Source: an uncultured Pelagibacteraceae bacterium (GTDB taxonomy: Bacteria > Pseudomonadota > Alphaproteobacteria > Pelagibacterales > Pelagibacteraceae). Taken from it: DNA of 33,618 nt. The stretch's first letter is position 1, and every line of letters begins with the position of its first letter. The DNA lies in NCBI GenBank assembly GCA_902573385.1, contig CACGJS010000006.1, positions 1 through 33,618 on the forward strand, read 5' to 3'. The position numbers and the translations under genes were made by a program. Below the pieces are notes generated by a model. That model saw only the letters and a list, made by a program, of their open reading frames with translations, did not search any database and was not told where the DNA came from. Below, in pieces: positions 17,646 to 26,978 of this stretch.

Positions 17646-18764
17646 TTAACTACTCAATACTGTAGCAATACCCATTCCTAAACCTATACATTGGGTTGCT
17701 AGTGCATATTTTTTATTTTCTCGATTTAATAATTCAGCTGCTTTTCCAATAATTCTAGCACCTGTTGCTCCAAGTGGATGACCTAAAGCTAACGCACCTC
17801 CATCTAAATTTACTTTTTTTTCATCAATACCTAAATCTTTAATACAAGCTAGAGATTGAGAGGCGAATGCTTCATTTAGTTCTACAATATCTATATCTTT
17901 AATTGTTAAATTAGCCCTCTTTAATGCTTTTTTAGAAGCTTCAATAGGTCCTAAACCCATTAGCTCTGGTGCACAACCTTCAACAGAAGTAGAAACTATT
18001 TTAGCCAAAATATTTAATTTATTATCTTTTGCAAACTGTTCTTCACAAATTAAAGTAGCTGCAGCACCATCTGTTAATGGAGATGATGTTGCAGCAGTAA
18101 TTGTTCCATTTTGATCAAAAGCTAACTTTAATCCATCTAAAATTTCTTGATTAGTTTTTGGTCTTATATTCCCATCTTTAGTACAATTACCTATAGCAAC
18201 AATTTCATTATCAAAATTACCTTCTGATTGAGCTTTAAATGCTTTTTGATGGCTAGATATTGCAAATTCCTGCTGTTCTTTTCTTGTTAAGTTATATTTT
18301 TTTGCAACATTTTCAGCTGTTATACCCATTGAAAAATAAACATTTGGATTTTTTGTTTCAGAATAAGGATATGGCATAGGATCGAATCCTGTTGTTACAC
18401 GACTCATACTTTCTACACCTCCACAAATAAATACTTTGCCTGACCCCATTGCAATTTTTCCAGCAGCAATATGTATCGCTTCCATAGATGATCCACACCA
18501 TCTATCCACAGTCATACCTGAGGTTTTAATATCCATTTTGGTCAAAAAGGTTACCAACTTCCCAATATTAAAACATTGTTCTCCTACTTGAAAAGCGCAG
18601 CCAATAATAATATCTTCAATAAAAGTTCGATCAACCTTAGATTTAGAGACAAGGTTATTTATTACTTCTGCTAATAAATTAACAGGCTTAACGTTTATTA
18701 ACTCTCCTTTCTTTGCCATAGTGAATGGAGATCTAGAATAACCTGCTATAACTGCTTTATACAT
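17646..18764 (-). CDS. Acetyl-CoA C-acyltransferase (thiolase)
   Basis: DRWCGSSMEAIHIAAG active-site Cys, ELNEAFASQ, GGALALGHPLGATGARI, CIGLGMGIA motifs. Confidence 0.93.
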   Translation of the reverse strand: MYKAVIAGYSRSPFTMAKKGELINVKPVNLLAEVINNLVSKSKVDRTFIEDIIIGCAFQVGEQCFNIGKLVTFLTKMDIKTSGMTVDRWCGSSMEAIHIAAGKIAMGSGKVFICGGVESMSRVTTGFDPMPYPYSETKNPNVYFSMGITAENVAKKYNLTRKEQQEFAISSHQKAFKAQSEGNFDNEIVAIGNCTKDGNIRPKTNQEILDGLKLAFDQNGTITAATSSPLTDGAAATLICEEQFAKDNKLNILAKIVSTSVEGCAPELMGLGPIEASKKALKRANLTIKDIDIVELNEAFASQSLACIKDLGIDEKKVNLDGGALALGHPLGATGARIIGKAAELLNRENKKYALATQCIGLGMGIATVLSS

Positions 18765-18893
18765 TTTATTTAATCCTTAAAATGATACCCTATACATATT
18801 TCTTATTTTAGAAACGATAAAGAGTATATAATTGCATTTCTATTTAGTTTAATTATTATAATTTTAATATAAAAAAATCATCATTTAAATCTT

Positions 18894-21116
18894 ATGACAA
18901 TTAAAAAAGTAGTAGTAATTGGTTCAGGAACAATGGGGAGTGGTATAGCAGCTCATTTATGTAATGCCAATATTCCAGTCACCTTACTTGATTTGAAAAC
19001 AGAAATTAGCAAACAGGCCAGAGAAAAAATCTATAAATCAAGACCACCTCTTTTATTGGATAAATCAAAAATAAATAATATTAAAGTTGGTAATATTTTA
19101 GATGACTTTAATACAGTAAAAGATGCCGATTGGGTGGTAGAAGCGGTCGTTGAAAGAATAGATATTAAGCACGATATTTACAATAAAATATTTAAAGAAA
19201 GAAAAAAAGGAGCAATTGTTTCCTCAAACACATCTTCAATACCAATCAAAATATTATCTGAAAAACTAACTTCTGAAGAAAAAAAAGATTTTTGTATTAC
19301 TCATTTTTTTAATCCTGTTAGATATATGGGCCTTCTAGAGATAGTTAAAAATGAAAATAATGATTTAGATAAAATTAATTCTTTAAAAAAATTTTGTGAA
19401 ATCGAATTAGGAAAAGGTGCAATTGTCTGCAATGATACTCCAGGATTTTTGGGAAATAGAATAGGTGTGTTTGCAATGCAAATTGCTATGACTGAAGCTT
19501 TTAAAATGAAACTTACTATTGAAGAAGCAGATTCAATTTTTGGAAGACCAATGGGAATTCCAAAAACAGGAGTGTTTGGTCTTTATGATTTGATTGGAAT
19601 AGACTTGATGGCTGATGTTTTAAAAAGTTTTATAAAAGAGCTACCAAAAAATGATCCTTTTCAGGAAGTTGCAAAAGAAACTTCTTTAGTAAAAAAATTA
19701 ATTGAAACTGGATATACAGGTCGAAAAGGTAAAGGAGGTTTTTATAGAATAAATAAAACTGGCTCCACAAAAGTTATGGAAGCAATTAACCTTGAGACTG
19801 GAAAATATTCAGCTAGTAAAAAAATTAATATTCTATCAGATAAAGTTGATCTTAAATCTTTAATCTCCAGAGATGATAAATTTGGTGAGTATGCTTGGTC
19901 GGTAATTTCTAAGATTATCAAATATGCTTCTTCTTTAGTACCCGCTATTACAAAAAATTTTAATGACATAGATGAAGCAATGCGATTAGGCTTTAACTGG
20001 ACAAAAGGACCTTTTGAAATGTTAGAAGAGATAGGCGTTGAAAATTTTTTTAATAAGATTGATGATTTTAAAGGAAATACTTTTTTAGAAAATTTATCTA
20101 AAACTAAAAATCAAGACTTCTATGGTTCAAGACAAAAATATACAGAAATTGAGACATTAGGAAAAGTTAAAAAGAAAGCATTGAGCGTTGATGGTAATAG
20201 TTCAGCACAGATATATAGATTTAATGATTACAATATTGTTGAATTTACAACTAAAGCTAATACTCTTGATTATGACTCAATGGATGCTTTAAAAAAAGCT
20301 ACTGATAAACCATTAATAATAATTAATGAAAGTATGCAATTTTCTGCTGGTGTAAATTTAACTTATACTATGGATTTTGCAGATAAGGGAGATATTAAAT
20401 CTATTGAAAAATTTATAAGATATTTTCAAGAAACATGTAAACACCTTAAATATTCAGATCATCCAGTTGTCTCAGCGCCTTCAGGCCTGACACTGGGGGG
20501 TGGTTTTGAGGTAATGGTTCAAAGTAATTTTGTAGCTTCACATACAAATATTGTAGTTGGCTTGGTGGAAACTATTGTTGGTTTAATTCCAGCAGGTGGC
20601 GGATGTAAAGAAATGTTAGCAAGATGGCTTGATACAGACGAAGCCAAAAAAGACCCTCATTATGCACCTCTTAAAGTGTTTGATATAATTGGCTATGGAA
20701 GAACTGCAACTTCTCCAATTGAAGCAGAGCCAATGAAATATTTAAAACCAGAAGATAAAAAAATAATGAATAGAAATAGTTTATTAGAAGTTTCTAGAAA
20801 AATTCTAGATAATAATAAAGCTTTTAAAGCTCCATCAGAGGCAAAATTTAATCTTCCAGGAAAAACAGTTGTTGAAGATATGAATAAAATCTTAGAAAAA
20901 CTATATAATGACAAGATTATTCTTGATCATGGTTTAGTAGTTGCTCAAGAGTTGGCATACGTTCTAAGCGGTGGAAATACTACAATTGACAAGACTTTGT
21001 CAGAAGATGATTTATTTAAATTAGAATTAGATGCTTTTATGAGATTAGTTGAAACTAAAAAAACTCAAGAAAGAATCAAATACACTTTATTAACCGGGAA
21101 ACCTTTAGTAAACTAA
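18894..21116 (+). CDS. FadN-like bifunctional 3-hydroxyacyl-CoA dehydrogenase (N-term) / enoyl-CoA hydratase (C-term)
   Basis: VVVIGSGTMGSGIAAHL, SSNTSSIPI, THFFNPVRYMGLLEIV, NDTPGFLGNRIG in the N-terminal half; crotonase-like SAPSGLTLGGGFEVMV and GLIPAGGGCKEML in the C-terminal half. Confidence 0.9.
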   Translation: MTIKKVVVIGSGTMGSGIAAHLCNANIPVTLLDLKTEISKQAREKIYKSRPPLLLDKSKINNIKVGNILDDFNTVKDADWVVEAVVERIDIKHDIYNKIFKERKKGAIVSSNTSSIPIKILSEKLTSEEKKDFCITHFFNPVRYMGLLEIVKNENNDLDKINSLKKFCEIELGKGAIVCNDTPGFLGNRIGVFAMQIAMTEAFKMKLTIEEADSIFGRPMGIPKTGVFGLYDLIGIDLMADVLKSFIKELPKNDPFQEVAKETSLVKKLIETGYTGRKGKGGFYRINKTGSTKVMEAINLETGKYSASKKINILSDKVDLKSLISRDDKFGEYAWSVISKIIKYASSLVPAITKNFNDIDEAMRLGFNWTKGPFEMLEEIGVENFFNKIDDFKGNTFLENLSKTKNQDFYGSRQKYTEIETLGKVKKKALSVDGNSSAQIYRFNDYNIVEFTTKANTLDYDSMDALKKATDKPLIIINESMQFSAGVNLTYTMDFADKGDIKSIEKFIRYFQETCKHLKYSDHPVVSAPSGLTLGGGFEVMVQSNFVASHTNIVVGLVETIVGLIPAGGGCKEMLARWLDTDEAKKDPHYAPLKVFDIIGYGRTATSPIEAEPMKYLKPEDKKIMNRNSLLEVSRKILDNNKAFKAPSEAKFNLPGKTVVEDMNKILEKLYNDKIILDHGLVVAQELAYVLSGGNTTIDKTLSEDDLFKLELDAFMRLVETKKTQERIKYTLLTGKPLVN

Positions 21117-22123
21117 TTTAATAGTTCTCTAATATTTTTGTCTAGTTTTTTTTCAAAATTTTTATCATTACCAGGGTTTGCTGCACAATGTCCATATGAT
21201 GAGTTAACAGGTCGCAAAGATACTCTTTTAATAAATTTTTTTTCATACATGTTATCTTCAGTTCTAAAATATAAATCTTGATTACATGGCATTAGAATTG
21301 TATTTGCTTTAATTGACTTTAGAGATTTAATATAGTTGCTTTTATATAGAGGGTTATTACTTATATCATTTAATTGCCAAGTTTTTATTTTACATAAAAG
21401 GTTATTAGCATCCCAATTTTTTGCATGATCATTAGCCCAGTCATCTAATAAACTTTTTACATTTTTATACCCAATTTTTTTATAAAGTTTTTCTCTATAA
21501 AAGTTTTGAGAAAAAGCCCATCCAGCATAAACACGACCAAAAGCTTTTAAACCTTCTTGAGGTTGCTTTTTATATTTACCTTTTTTCCAATTTTTATCTG
21601 CAGTCAAAGCAGCTTTTACACCCTCTAAAAATACATGATTATGTATTGAGGTTTTTGAAGAAGCACAAAAAGGTAAAATAGCTTTAACCATATCAGGATA
21701 TTGTGCTGCCCATTGATATGATTGACATCCAGCCATAGACCAGCCTGTTACTAAAGCAATTTTTTTTATTTTAAGTTTTTCAGTTATTAGTTTGTGTTGG
21801 CAATAAATATTATCCCATAGTGTTACTTCTGGGAATTTATAACCATGTTGCGATATAACAGTATTGCTTGGAGAAGAAGACAGACCATTACCAAACATAT
21901 TGATTGAAATGATAAAATATTTATTTGGATTTAAAGCTCTATTTTTTCCAATAAAACCCTCATTACGAATATGATTTCCAGTATAAAAAGTCGGAAGTAT
22001 AATTACATTTGAGGCATATTTATTTAATTTACCATAAGTTTGATAAATCAATTTAGCTGATTTTAGAGTTTTGCCTGATAAAAGTTTAACATTTCCTAAG
22101 TTAAACTCTTTATATTTTTTCAT
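21113..22123 (-). CDS. MetX-like alpha/beta hydrolase (homoserine acetyltransferase superfamily, probably not true MetX)
   Basis: LIYQTYGKLN, nucleophile elbow GWSMAGCQSYQWAAQYPD, Asp in NQDLYF, His in SSYGHCAANPG. Start overlaps the upstream stop by 1 nt. Confidence 0.8.
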   Translation of the reverse strand: MKKYKEFNLGNVKLLSGKTLKSAKLIYQTYGKLNKYASNVIILPTFYTGNHIRNEGFIGKNRALNPNKYFIISINMFGNGLSSSPSNTVISQHGYKFPEVTLWDNIYCQHKLITEKLKIKKIALVTGWSMAGCQSYQWAAQYPDMVKAILPFCASSKTSIHNHVFLEGVKAALTADKNWKKGKYKKQPQEGLKAFGRVYAGWAFSQNFYREKLYKKIGYKNVKSLLDDWANDHAKNWDANNLLCKIKTWQLNDISNNPLYKSNYIKSLKSIKANTILMPCNQDLYFRTEDNMYEKKFIKRVSLRPVNSSYGHCAANPGNDKNFEKKLDKNIRELLN

Positions 22124-23544
22124 TAATAAAGTCTAAGATATTCTTTTACTTCCCAATCGGTAACTGCTTGGTGATACCTTTCCCATTCGTCATTTTTATA
22201 ATTAAGCAAAGATTTCTTCATAACAGGACCTAAAACTTCATCAGATAATTTATCATTTTTAAGAGCTTCAATAGCCATTAGTAAGTTTCTTGGAAGCCTT
22301 TTAATTCCAAGCTTTTTAAAGTCATTCTCTGACATATTATATAGGTCTTGATCAGTTGGTTTTCCTGGATGTATTTTTTTTTCTATTCCTTTAACAGCAG
22401 CTGAAATTGTCATTGAAAGAGCTAAATATACATTCATAGTCATGTCTGCGGCTCTATTTTCAATACAATATCTATTTTGCGGTAATCGAAATTGTGCAGA
22501 TCTATTATTATGACCATAGGTAATATTTGTCGGGGCCCATGTAACTGTCCCACCTTCAAAACCACCAACTCTTGGAACTAACCCATTGTATGAGTTTACT
22601 GTTGAACAAGTAATTGAAGTTAAAGCTTCAGCATGTTTCATTAATCCGCCAACTGCATATAAAGATTCTTTAGACCATTTATTTCCAGCATCAAAAATAT
22701 TTTTTCCATTTCTATCAACCATCGAGAAATTAATATGAGCTCCAGACCTCCAATCTCCTATAGTTGGTTTTGGCATAAAAGTAATAAACATATTATGTTT
22801 CTTAGCTATCTCTTTTAAGAGAATTCTAAGAAAAACTAATCTATCAGCCATTTCTAAAAGATTTGTATAATGAAAATCTAATTCAAATTGAGAATAAGCT
22901 CCTTCCGCAACAACATCATGTAACTGCCATCCTAAACCATTTAATATATCTATTAATTCTTTAAAAAAATGCATTGAGTCTAATGAGTGCTCGACATCAT
23001 AACCAAAAGCTTGACGTCTAGGTCTAATTCCTTTTATAGGATCATTATCTATCGCTTTTATCGGTTGACCATTTTCATCATACTTCATAGCAATAAATTC
23101 TGGTTCGATGCCAGCCATACCCTTATAACCACTATTTTGTGCTTTTTGCATAGCACGTTTTAATGCTTGTCTTGGGCATACATTGTAAGGTTTATCTTCC
23201 CAAAAAAGATCTGCAAAAATTATTGCTGTTGTATCATCCCATGGACAAATATAAACTGAATCTAAGTCTGGCAACATTACTTGGTCCGAGTCGGCTGGAG
23301 TAAGCTCAGGTACATAAGAAATTGAATGTACTGCAAATTGAGGGCCTTTTCCTAAACACAAGGGTTCAAAATCACTCATAGGCACAGGTTTAGTTTTTGG
23401 AATACCATGGAGATCAATCCAGCTTGATAAAACATATTTTACACCAGCATTTTTTAGTCTTTTATGAACAGCAGGGATTTTTTTTCTATTACGTTCAACA
23501 GCATCTTTAAAGTTTTCATAATAGATTTTTTGATTTTTCCTCAT
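22123..23544 (-). CDS. Glutamine synthetase family protein (GlnT/GmaS/PuuA-like gamma-glutamyl-amine ligase candidate)
   Basis: GIEPEFIAMK, RSGAHINFSM, YGHNNRSAQFRLP, ENRAADMTMNVYLAL motifs of the GS catalytic domain. Confidence 0.88.
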   Translation of the reverse strand: MRKNQKIYYENFKDAVERNRKKIPAVHKRLKNAGVKYVLSSWIDLHGIPKTKPVPMSDFEPLCLGKGPQFAVHSISYVPELTPADSDQVMLPDLDSVYICPWDDTTAIIFADLFWEDKPYNVCPRQALKRAMQKAQNSGYKGMAGIEPEFIAMKYDENGQPIKAIDNDPIKGIRPRRQAFGYDVEHSLDSMHFFKELIDILNGLGWQLHDVVAEGAYSQFELDFHYTNLLEMADRLVFLRILLKEIAKKHNMFITFMPKPTIGDWRSGAHINFSMVDRNGKNIFDAGNKWSKESLYAVGGLMKHAEALTSITCSTVNSYNGLVPRVGGFEGGTVTWAPTNITYGHNNRSAQFRLPQNRYCIENRAADMTMNVYLALSMTISAAVKGIEKKIHPGKPTDQDLYNMSENDFKKLGIKRLPRNLLMAIEALKNDKLSDEVLGPVMKKSLLNYKNDEWERYHQAVTDWEVKEYLRLY

Positions 23545-23560
23545 ATTTTCTCCTTATTTT

Positions 23561-23956
23561 TTATTGTGGCATATCCTCTGGATCTATTCCAGGAACAAAA
23601 GTTATTCCTGCTTTTTGCTTCCAGTCATGAGGATAAGCCGCATAAAATATTACACATTTTTCATCACATTCGTAGGCAATATGATTATCTTTTGGAATGT
23701 ATAGCACATCTCCGGGATTACAAATATAAGACTCTTCATTGCAAGTGAGACGGAAAGTTCCTTCCATACAATAGATGATTTCATCACATGTTAAATCCCA
23801 AGGTACAGAAACTTTATTTAAAAAATTTAATCCTCCACACATAGTGTCACTTACTTTGCTAGTAACAAAAGGTTTAATATAGCTTTTACCTGGTTCTAAT
23901 GTGTGTAATCTATTCTCAATATCTTTAAATTTATATAATTGTGGTTTTTTTGACAT
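23561..23956 (-). CDS. Cupin-domain protein, EutQ-like
   Basis: VPWDLTCDEIIYCMEGTFRLTCNEESYICNPGDVLYIPKDNHIAYECDEKCVIFYAAYPHDW resembles the EutQ-type single cupin. Confidence 0.8.
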   Translation of the reverse strand: MSKKPQLYKFKDIENRLHTLEPGKSYIKPFVTSKVSDTMCGGLNFLNKVSVPWDLTCDEIIYCMEGTFRLTCNEESYICNPGDVLYIPKDNHIAYECDEKCVIFYAAYPHDWKQKAGITFVPGIDPEDMPQ

Positions 23957-23974
23957 TTTTAATACCTTTCTGTT

Positions 23975-24394
23975 TTATACTTTTATTGGTTCATTTAACT
24001 CTACTTTATATCCATCTGGATCTTCACAAAATGCGATTACTCTAGTTCCATGTTTCATAGGACCAGGTTTACGTGTAATATTTATTCCAAGTTTAGCCAA
24101 GTCTTCACAAGCTTTATAGACATCAGGTGTTTCAATACATATATGTCCCCATCCATTACCTTTATCGTAATCATTTTTTTGATCCCAGTTATGTGTAAGT
24201 TCTAGGCAAGGAGATTCAGTTTCAAGACCATAACCAATAAAAGCATTAGTAAATTTACCGTCAGGGTAATCTGTTTTTCTTAGAATTTTCATTCCTAAAG
24301 TTTTGCAGTAAAAATTAAAGGATGCATCTAAATCTTTAACTCTTATCATAGTATGTGCAAGTCTGTATCCATCAAGATTAATTTTTTTAGACAT
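23975..24394 (-). CDS. gloA: Lactoylglutathione lyase (glyoxalase I)
   Basis: AHTMIRVKDLDASFNFYCKTLGMKILRKTDYPDGKFTNAFIGYG, CLELTHNW, WGHICIETPD, PGPMKHGTRVIAFCEDPDGYKVEL; the four metal-ligand positions H/E/H/E are present. Confidence 0.88.
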   Translation of the reverse strand: MSKKINLDGYRLAHTMIRVKDLDASFNFYCKTLGMKILRKTDYPDGKFTNAFIGYGLETESPCLELTHNWDQKNDYDKGNGWGHICIETPDVYKACEDLAKLGINITRKPGPMKHGTRVIAFCEDPDGYKVELNEPIKV

Positions 24395-25523
24395 TTTTTT
24401 TCCTTTTTATTATTTTTTTTGATTTCATTGTTGCGTTTATTATAAGTTTTTGAAAAGTTTGTACTCCTTTTTCCCAAACTGGAGACAAAAGCCCTCCTTC
24501 TTCTGATGCAGGTGATGATCTACCTTCTTGTAATCTTTCACACATTTCATGATCTTCTTTATGAACATTCCACCAAATATTTTTAACCATTTTAACCTCT
24601 TCTTCACCCATTTCTTTACCATCAGTAGTATATATTATTCTTTTTTGTGAAGTTACACCTGGACTTATTGGTATATTTAAATAAACCCCAACCTGGTTAG
24701 GAAAATAAGTTCCTATTATAAAATTTGGAAAAAGAGATAAGTAACGAGAAGTTACAGATAAAGCAGAACTATTTTTAGTATCTTCTTCTTTAACATCGAC
24801 TCCACTTCCATAGCATATACCATCTACAACAGTATAATGATCTTTTAAAGGTTGGTTTGTTGTTGTTTTATGGACGAACTGAACATGATAGGGCTCTATA
24901 AAATTTTCAATAAGAAATTTCCAATTAGTATTTATTTTTCCAAAATCTAATGTTGTTGCATATTTTAATTTTGTTAAATCAATATCATTAAATTTTTTAA
25001 TAAGTGGTTTTGCGTAATCTTTAAATTTTTTTGCCTTTCCATTATAATTAATAAAAATCCAATCATGCCAAATATAAATTCTAATTGGCTTTAAACCATG
25101 ATCTAAAAAATTAAAACCTTTAGGTTGATGTTGATTTGTTCCACCTATATGAGGTGCGGCTTTTAAATTTCCGTCTAGATCATAACTCCAGGAATGATAA
25201 GGGCAGCGAATAATTTTTCCTACATTTTTTTTTTCATCAACTAATTTTAAACATCTGTGACTGCAAACATTATGAAAGGCTTTAATTTCGTTATTATTAT
25301 TTTTAACAAGTAATATTGGTTTATTTGCAATAAATAAAGGAGATACATCACCAATTTTTTTAAGTTCATGGACAAAACCTACAAATAACCAACCTTCAGA
25401 TAATACAGTATTACATTCCTTTTTCCAAAAATCTTCATCTGTATAAGATTTAGCTGGCAATCCAAATATAGTATTTAGATTTTTGGGTTTTTTAATCTTA
25501 AATAAATTTTTCTTTTTTGACAT
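24387..25523 (-). CDS. Rieske [2Fe-2S] ring-hydroxylating-type oxygenase alpha subunit, GbcA/CntA-like
   Basis: Rieske CSHRCLKL-x-CPYHSW; mononuclear Fe region NWKFLIENFIEPYHVQFVH, with Glu before P-Y-H. Confidence 0.87.
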   Translation of the reverse strand: MSKKKNLFKIKKPKNLNTIFGLPAKSYTDEDFWKKECNTVLSEGWLFVGFVHELKKIGDVSPLFIANKPILLVKNNNNEIKAFHNVCSHRCLKLVDEKKNVGKIIRCPYHSWSYDLDGNLKAAPHIGGTNQHQPKGFNFLDHGLKPIRIYIWHDWIFINYNGKAKKFKDYAKPLIKKFNDIDLTKLKYATTLDFGKINTNWKFLIENFIEPYHVQFVHKTTTNQPLKDHYTVVDGICYGSGVDVKEEDTKNSSALSVTSRYLSLFPNFIIGTYFPNQVGVYLNIPISPGVTSQKRIIYTTDGKEMGEEEVKMVKNIWWNVHKEDHEMCERLQEGRSSPASEEGGLLSPVWEKGVQTFQKLIINATMKSKKIIKRKKNV

Positions 25524-25616
25524 ATTCTACATAGCTTAAAAACAAATTATTTATATTGAAAACCCTATTTTAGAATATTAAGATTTACAATAGAATAGTT
25601 TTAAAGAGCAAATGAT

Positions 25617-26978
25617 ATGAGCAACCATAATTTTACTAATCAAAATTTTAGAGGTTACAATCAAGCAATTGTACCAGAAATAGACGAGGGTTTAGCTCGA
25701 ACAGATTCACAAACACCTTGTGGAGAATTTTTGAGACGTTATTGGCATCCTGTAGCGTTAACTTCGGAGGTCAAGGAAACACCAAAAGAAATTCGTATTT
25801 TAGGTGAGGATTTAGTAATTTTCAAAACTACCAAAGGAAACATAGGTTTGGTTCATAAAGCTTGTCCTCACAGAAGAGCATCTATGGTATATGGAAAAAC
25901 TGAAGATAGAGGAATTAGATGTTGTTATCATGGTTGGTTATTTTCTCCTAATGGAGAAATTCTAGAAACACCGGGTGAAGACCCAAGTTCAAAGCAAGCT
26001 GCAAAATTAAGAGAAACATTTAAACTTGGAGCTTATCCTGTGATTGAATTCAATGGTTTAGTTTTTTCATATTTAGGACCAATGAATAAAATACCAGAAT
26101 TTCCACATTATGATGCATTTGATATACCTGGAAATATATCAAGCCCATATCGTATAGATTATAATTGTAATTGGATTCAGGTACTTGATGCAATTATGGA
26201 CCCTGTTCACACATCATTTCTACACGGACAAAGTTCTGGAATACAATTTTCAAAAGGTTTTGCTGAAATTGGAGAAATAGATTTTTATGAAAGAGGCACA
26301 CAATACTTAGGGTGCAATACTAGAAGAATAAATGACAATGTTTGGGTTCGCGTAAATGAATTAATTTTACCTAATTTTACTCAAGCTGGAGCAGCATTTG
26401 CAGCGGATGGAACTAAAAGTAGGTATTTTGGAAGAAGCTCTTTTACAAGGTGGGTAGTACCAGTTGATGATAATCATTGCACTGCTTTAGCTTGGGCAAA
26501 TTTTGGTAAAAGAGGTGATCCATTAGAATATAATAATCAAGAAGGGTTTGAAAGAATTGAAGCTGGTGAAATTGCAAATAGAACTTTTGAAGAAAAACAA
26601 AAAAGTCCTGGAGATGCAGAAGCAGTGGAGGGAATGGGTTCAATTAGTAGTCATAAAGGAGAACATTTAATGCCTACCGATCAAGGTATTATGATTTATA
26701 GAAGAAGAATTAGAAAATTAATTAAAAGTTTAGAAGAAGGAAAAGAACCCCCTCAACCACAAAAAATAAAAGGCGAAGTTGTAAGAACTAATGGACAAGA
26801 TACAGTTTTAAAAGTTCCAAAAAGAAATACAAATGATAAAGAATTTATTAAAATGATTTGCTCTTCAGTAATGAAGATGCAGTTTGATTTAGAAGAAATG
26901 TCACTTAAAGATCGTGACAATCATATTATAAAAAATTTATCAGAAATGGAAAAGAGTGGAAATTTTGACAGAGAATAA
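25617..26978 (+). CDS. Rieske [2Fe-2S] oxygenase alpha subunit, phthalate dioxygenase-type
   Basis: Rieske CPHRRASMVYGKTEDRGIRCCYHGW; Fe site NWIQVLDAIMDPVHTSFLH. Confidence 0.9.
   Translation: MSNHNFTNQNFRGYNQAIVPEIDEGLARTDSQTPCGEFLRRYWHPVALTSEVKETPKEIRILGEDLVIFKTTKGNIGLVHKACPHRRASMVYGKTEDRGIRCCYHGWLFSPNGEILETPGEDPSSKQAAKLRETFKLGAYPVIEFNGLVFSYLGPMNKIPEFPHYDAFDIPGNISSPYRIDYNCNWIQVLDAIMDPVHTSFLHGQSSGIQFSKGFAEIGEIDFYERGTQYLGCNTRRINDNVWVRVNELILPNFTQAGAAFAADGTKSRYFGRSSFTRWVVPVDDNHCTALAWANFGKRGDPLEYNNQEGFERIEAGEIANRTFEEKQKSPGDAEAVEGMGSISSHKGEHLMPTDQGIMIYRRRIRKLIKSLEEGKEPPQPQKIKGEVVRTNGQDTVLKVPKRNTNDKEFIKMICSSVMKMQFDLEEMSLKDRDNHIIKNLSEMEKSGNFDRE

Noticed and set aside
19742-20914. Minus-strand ORFs 19742..19969 and 20693..20914
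   Set aside because: Antisense to the FadN-like gene, no motif.
21113-22123. SAM-type riboswitch controlling the MetX-like gene
   Set aside because: Its start codon overlaps the previous gene's stop, leaving no leader to hold a riboswitch.
23464-24622. ORFs 23464..23748(+), 23901..24119(+), 24440..24622(-)
   Set aside because: Overlap the GS/cupin/GloA/Rieske genes in alternative frames and strands.
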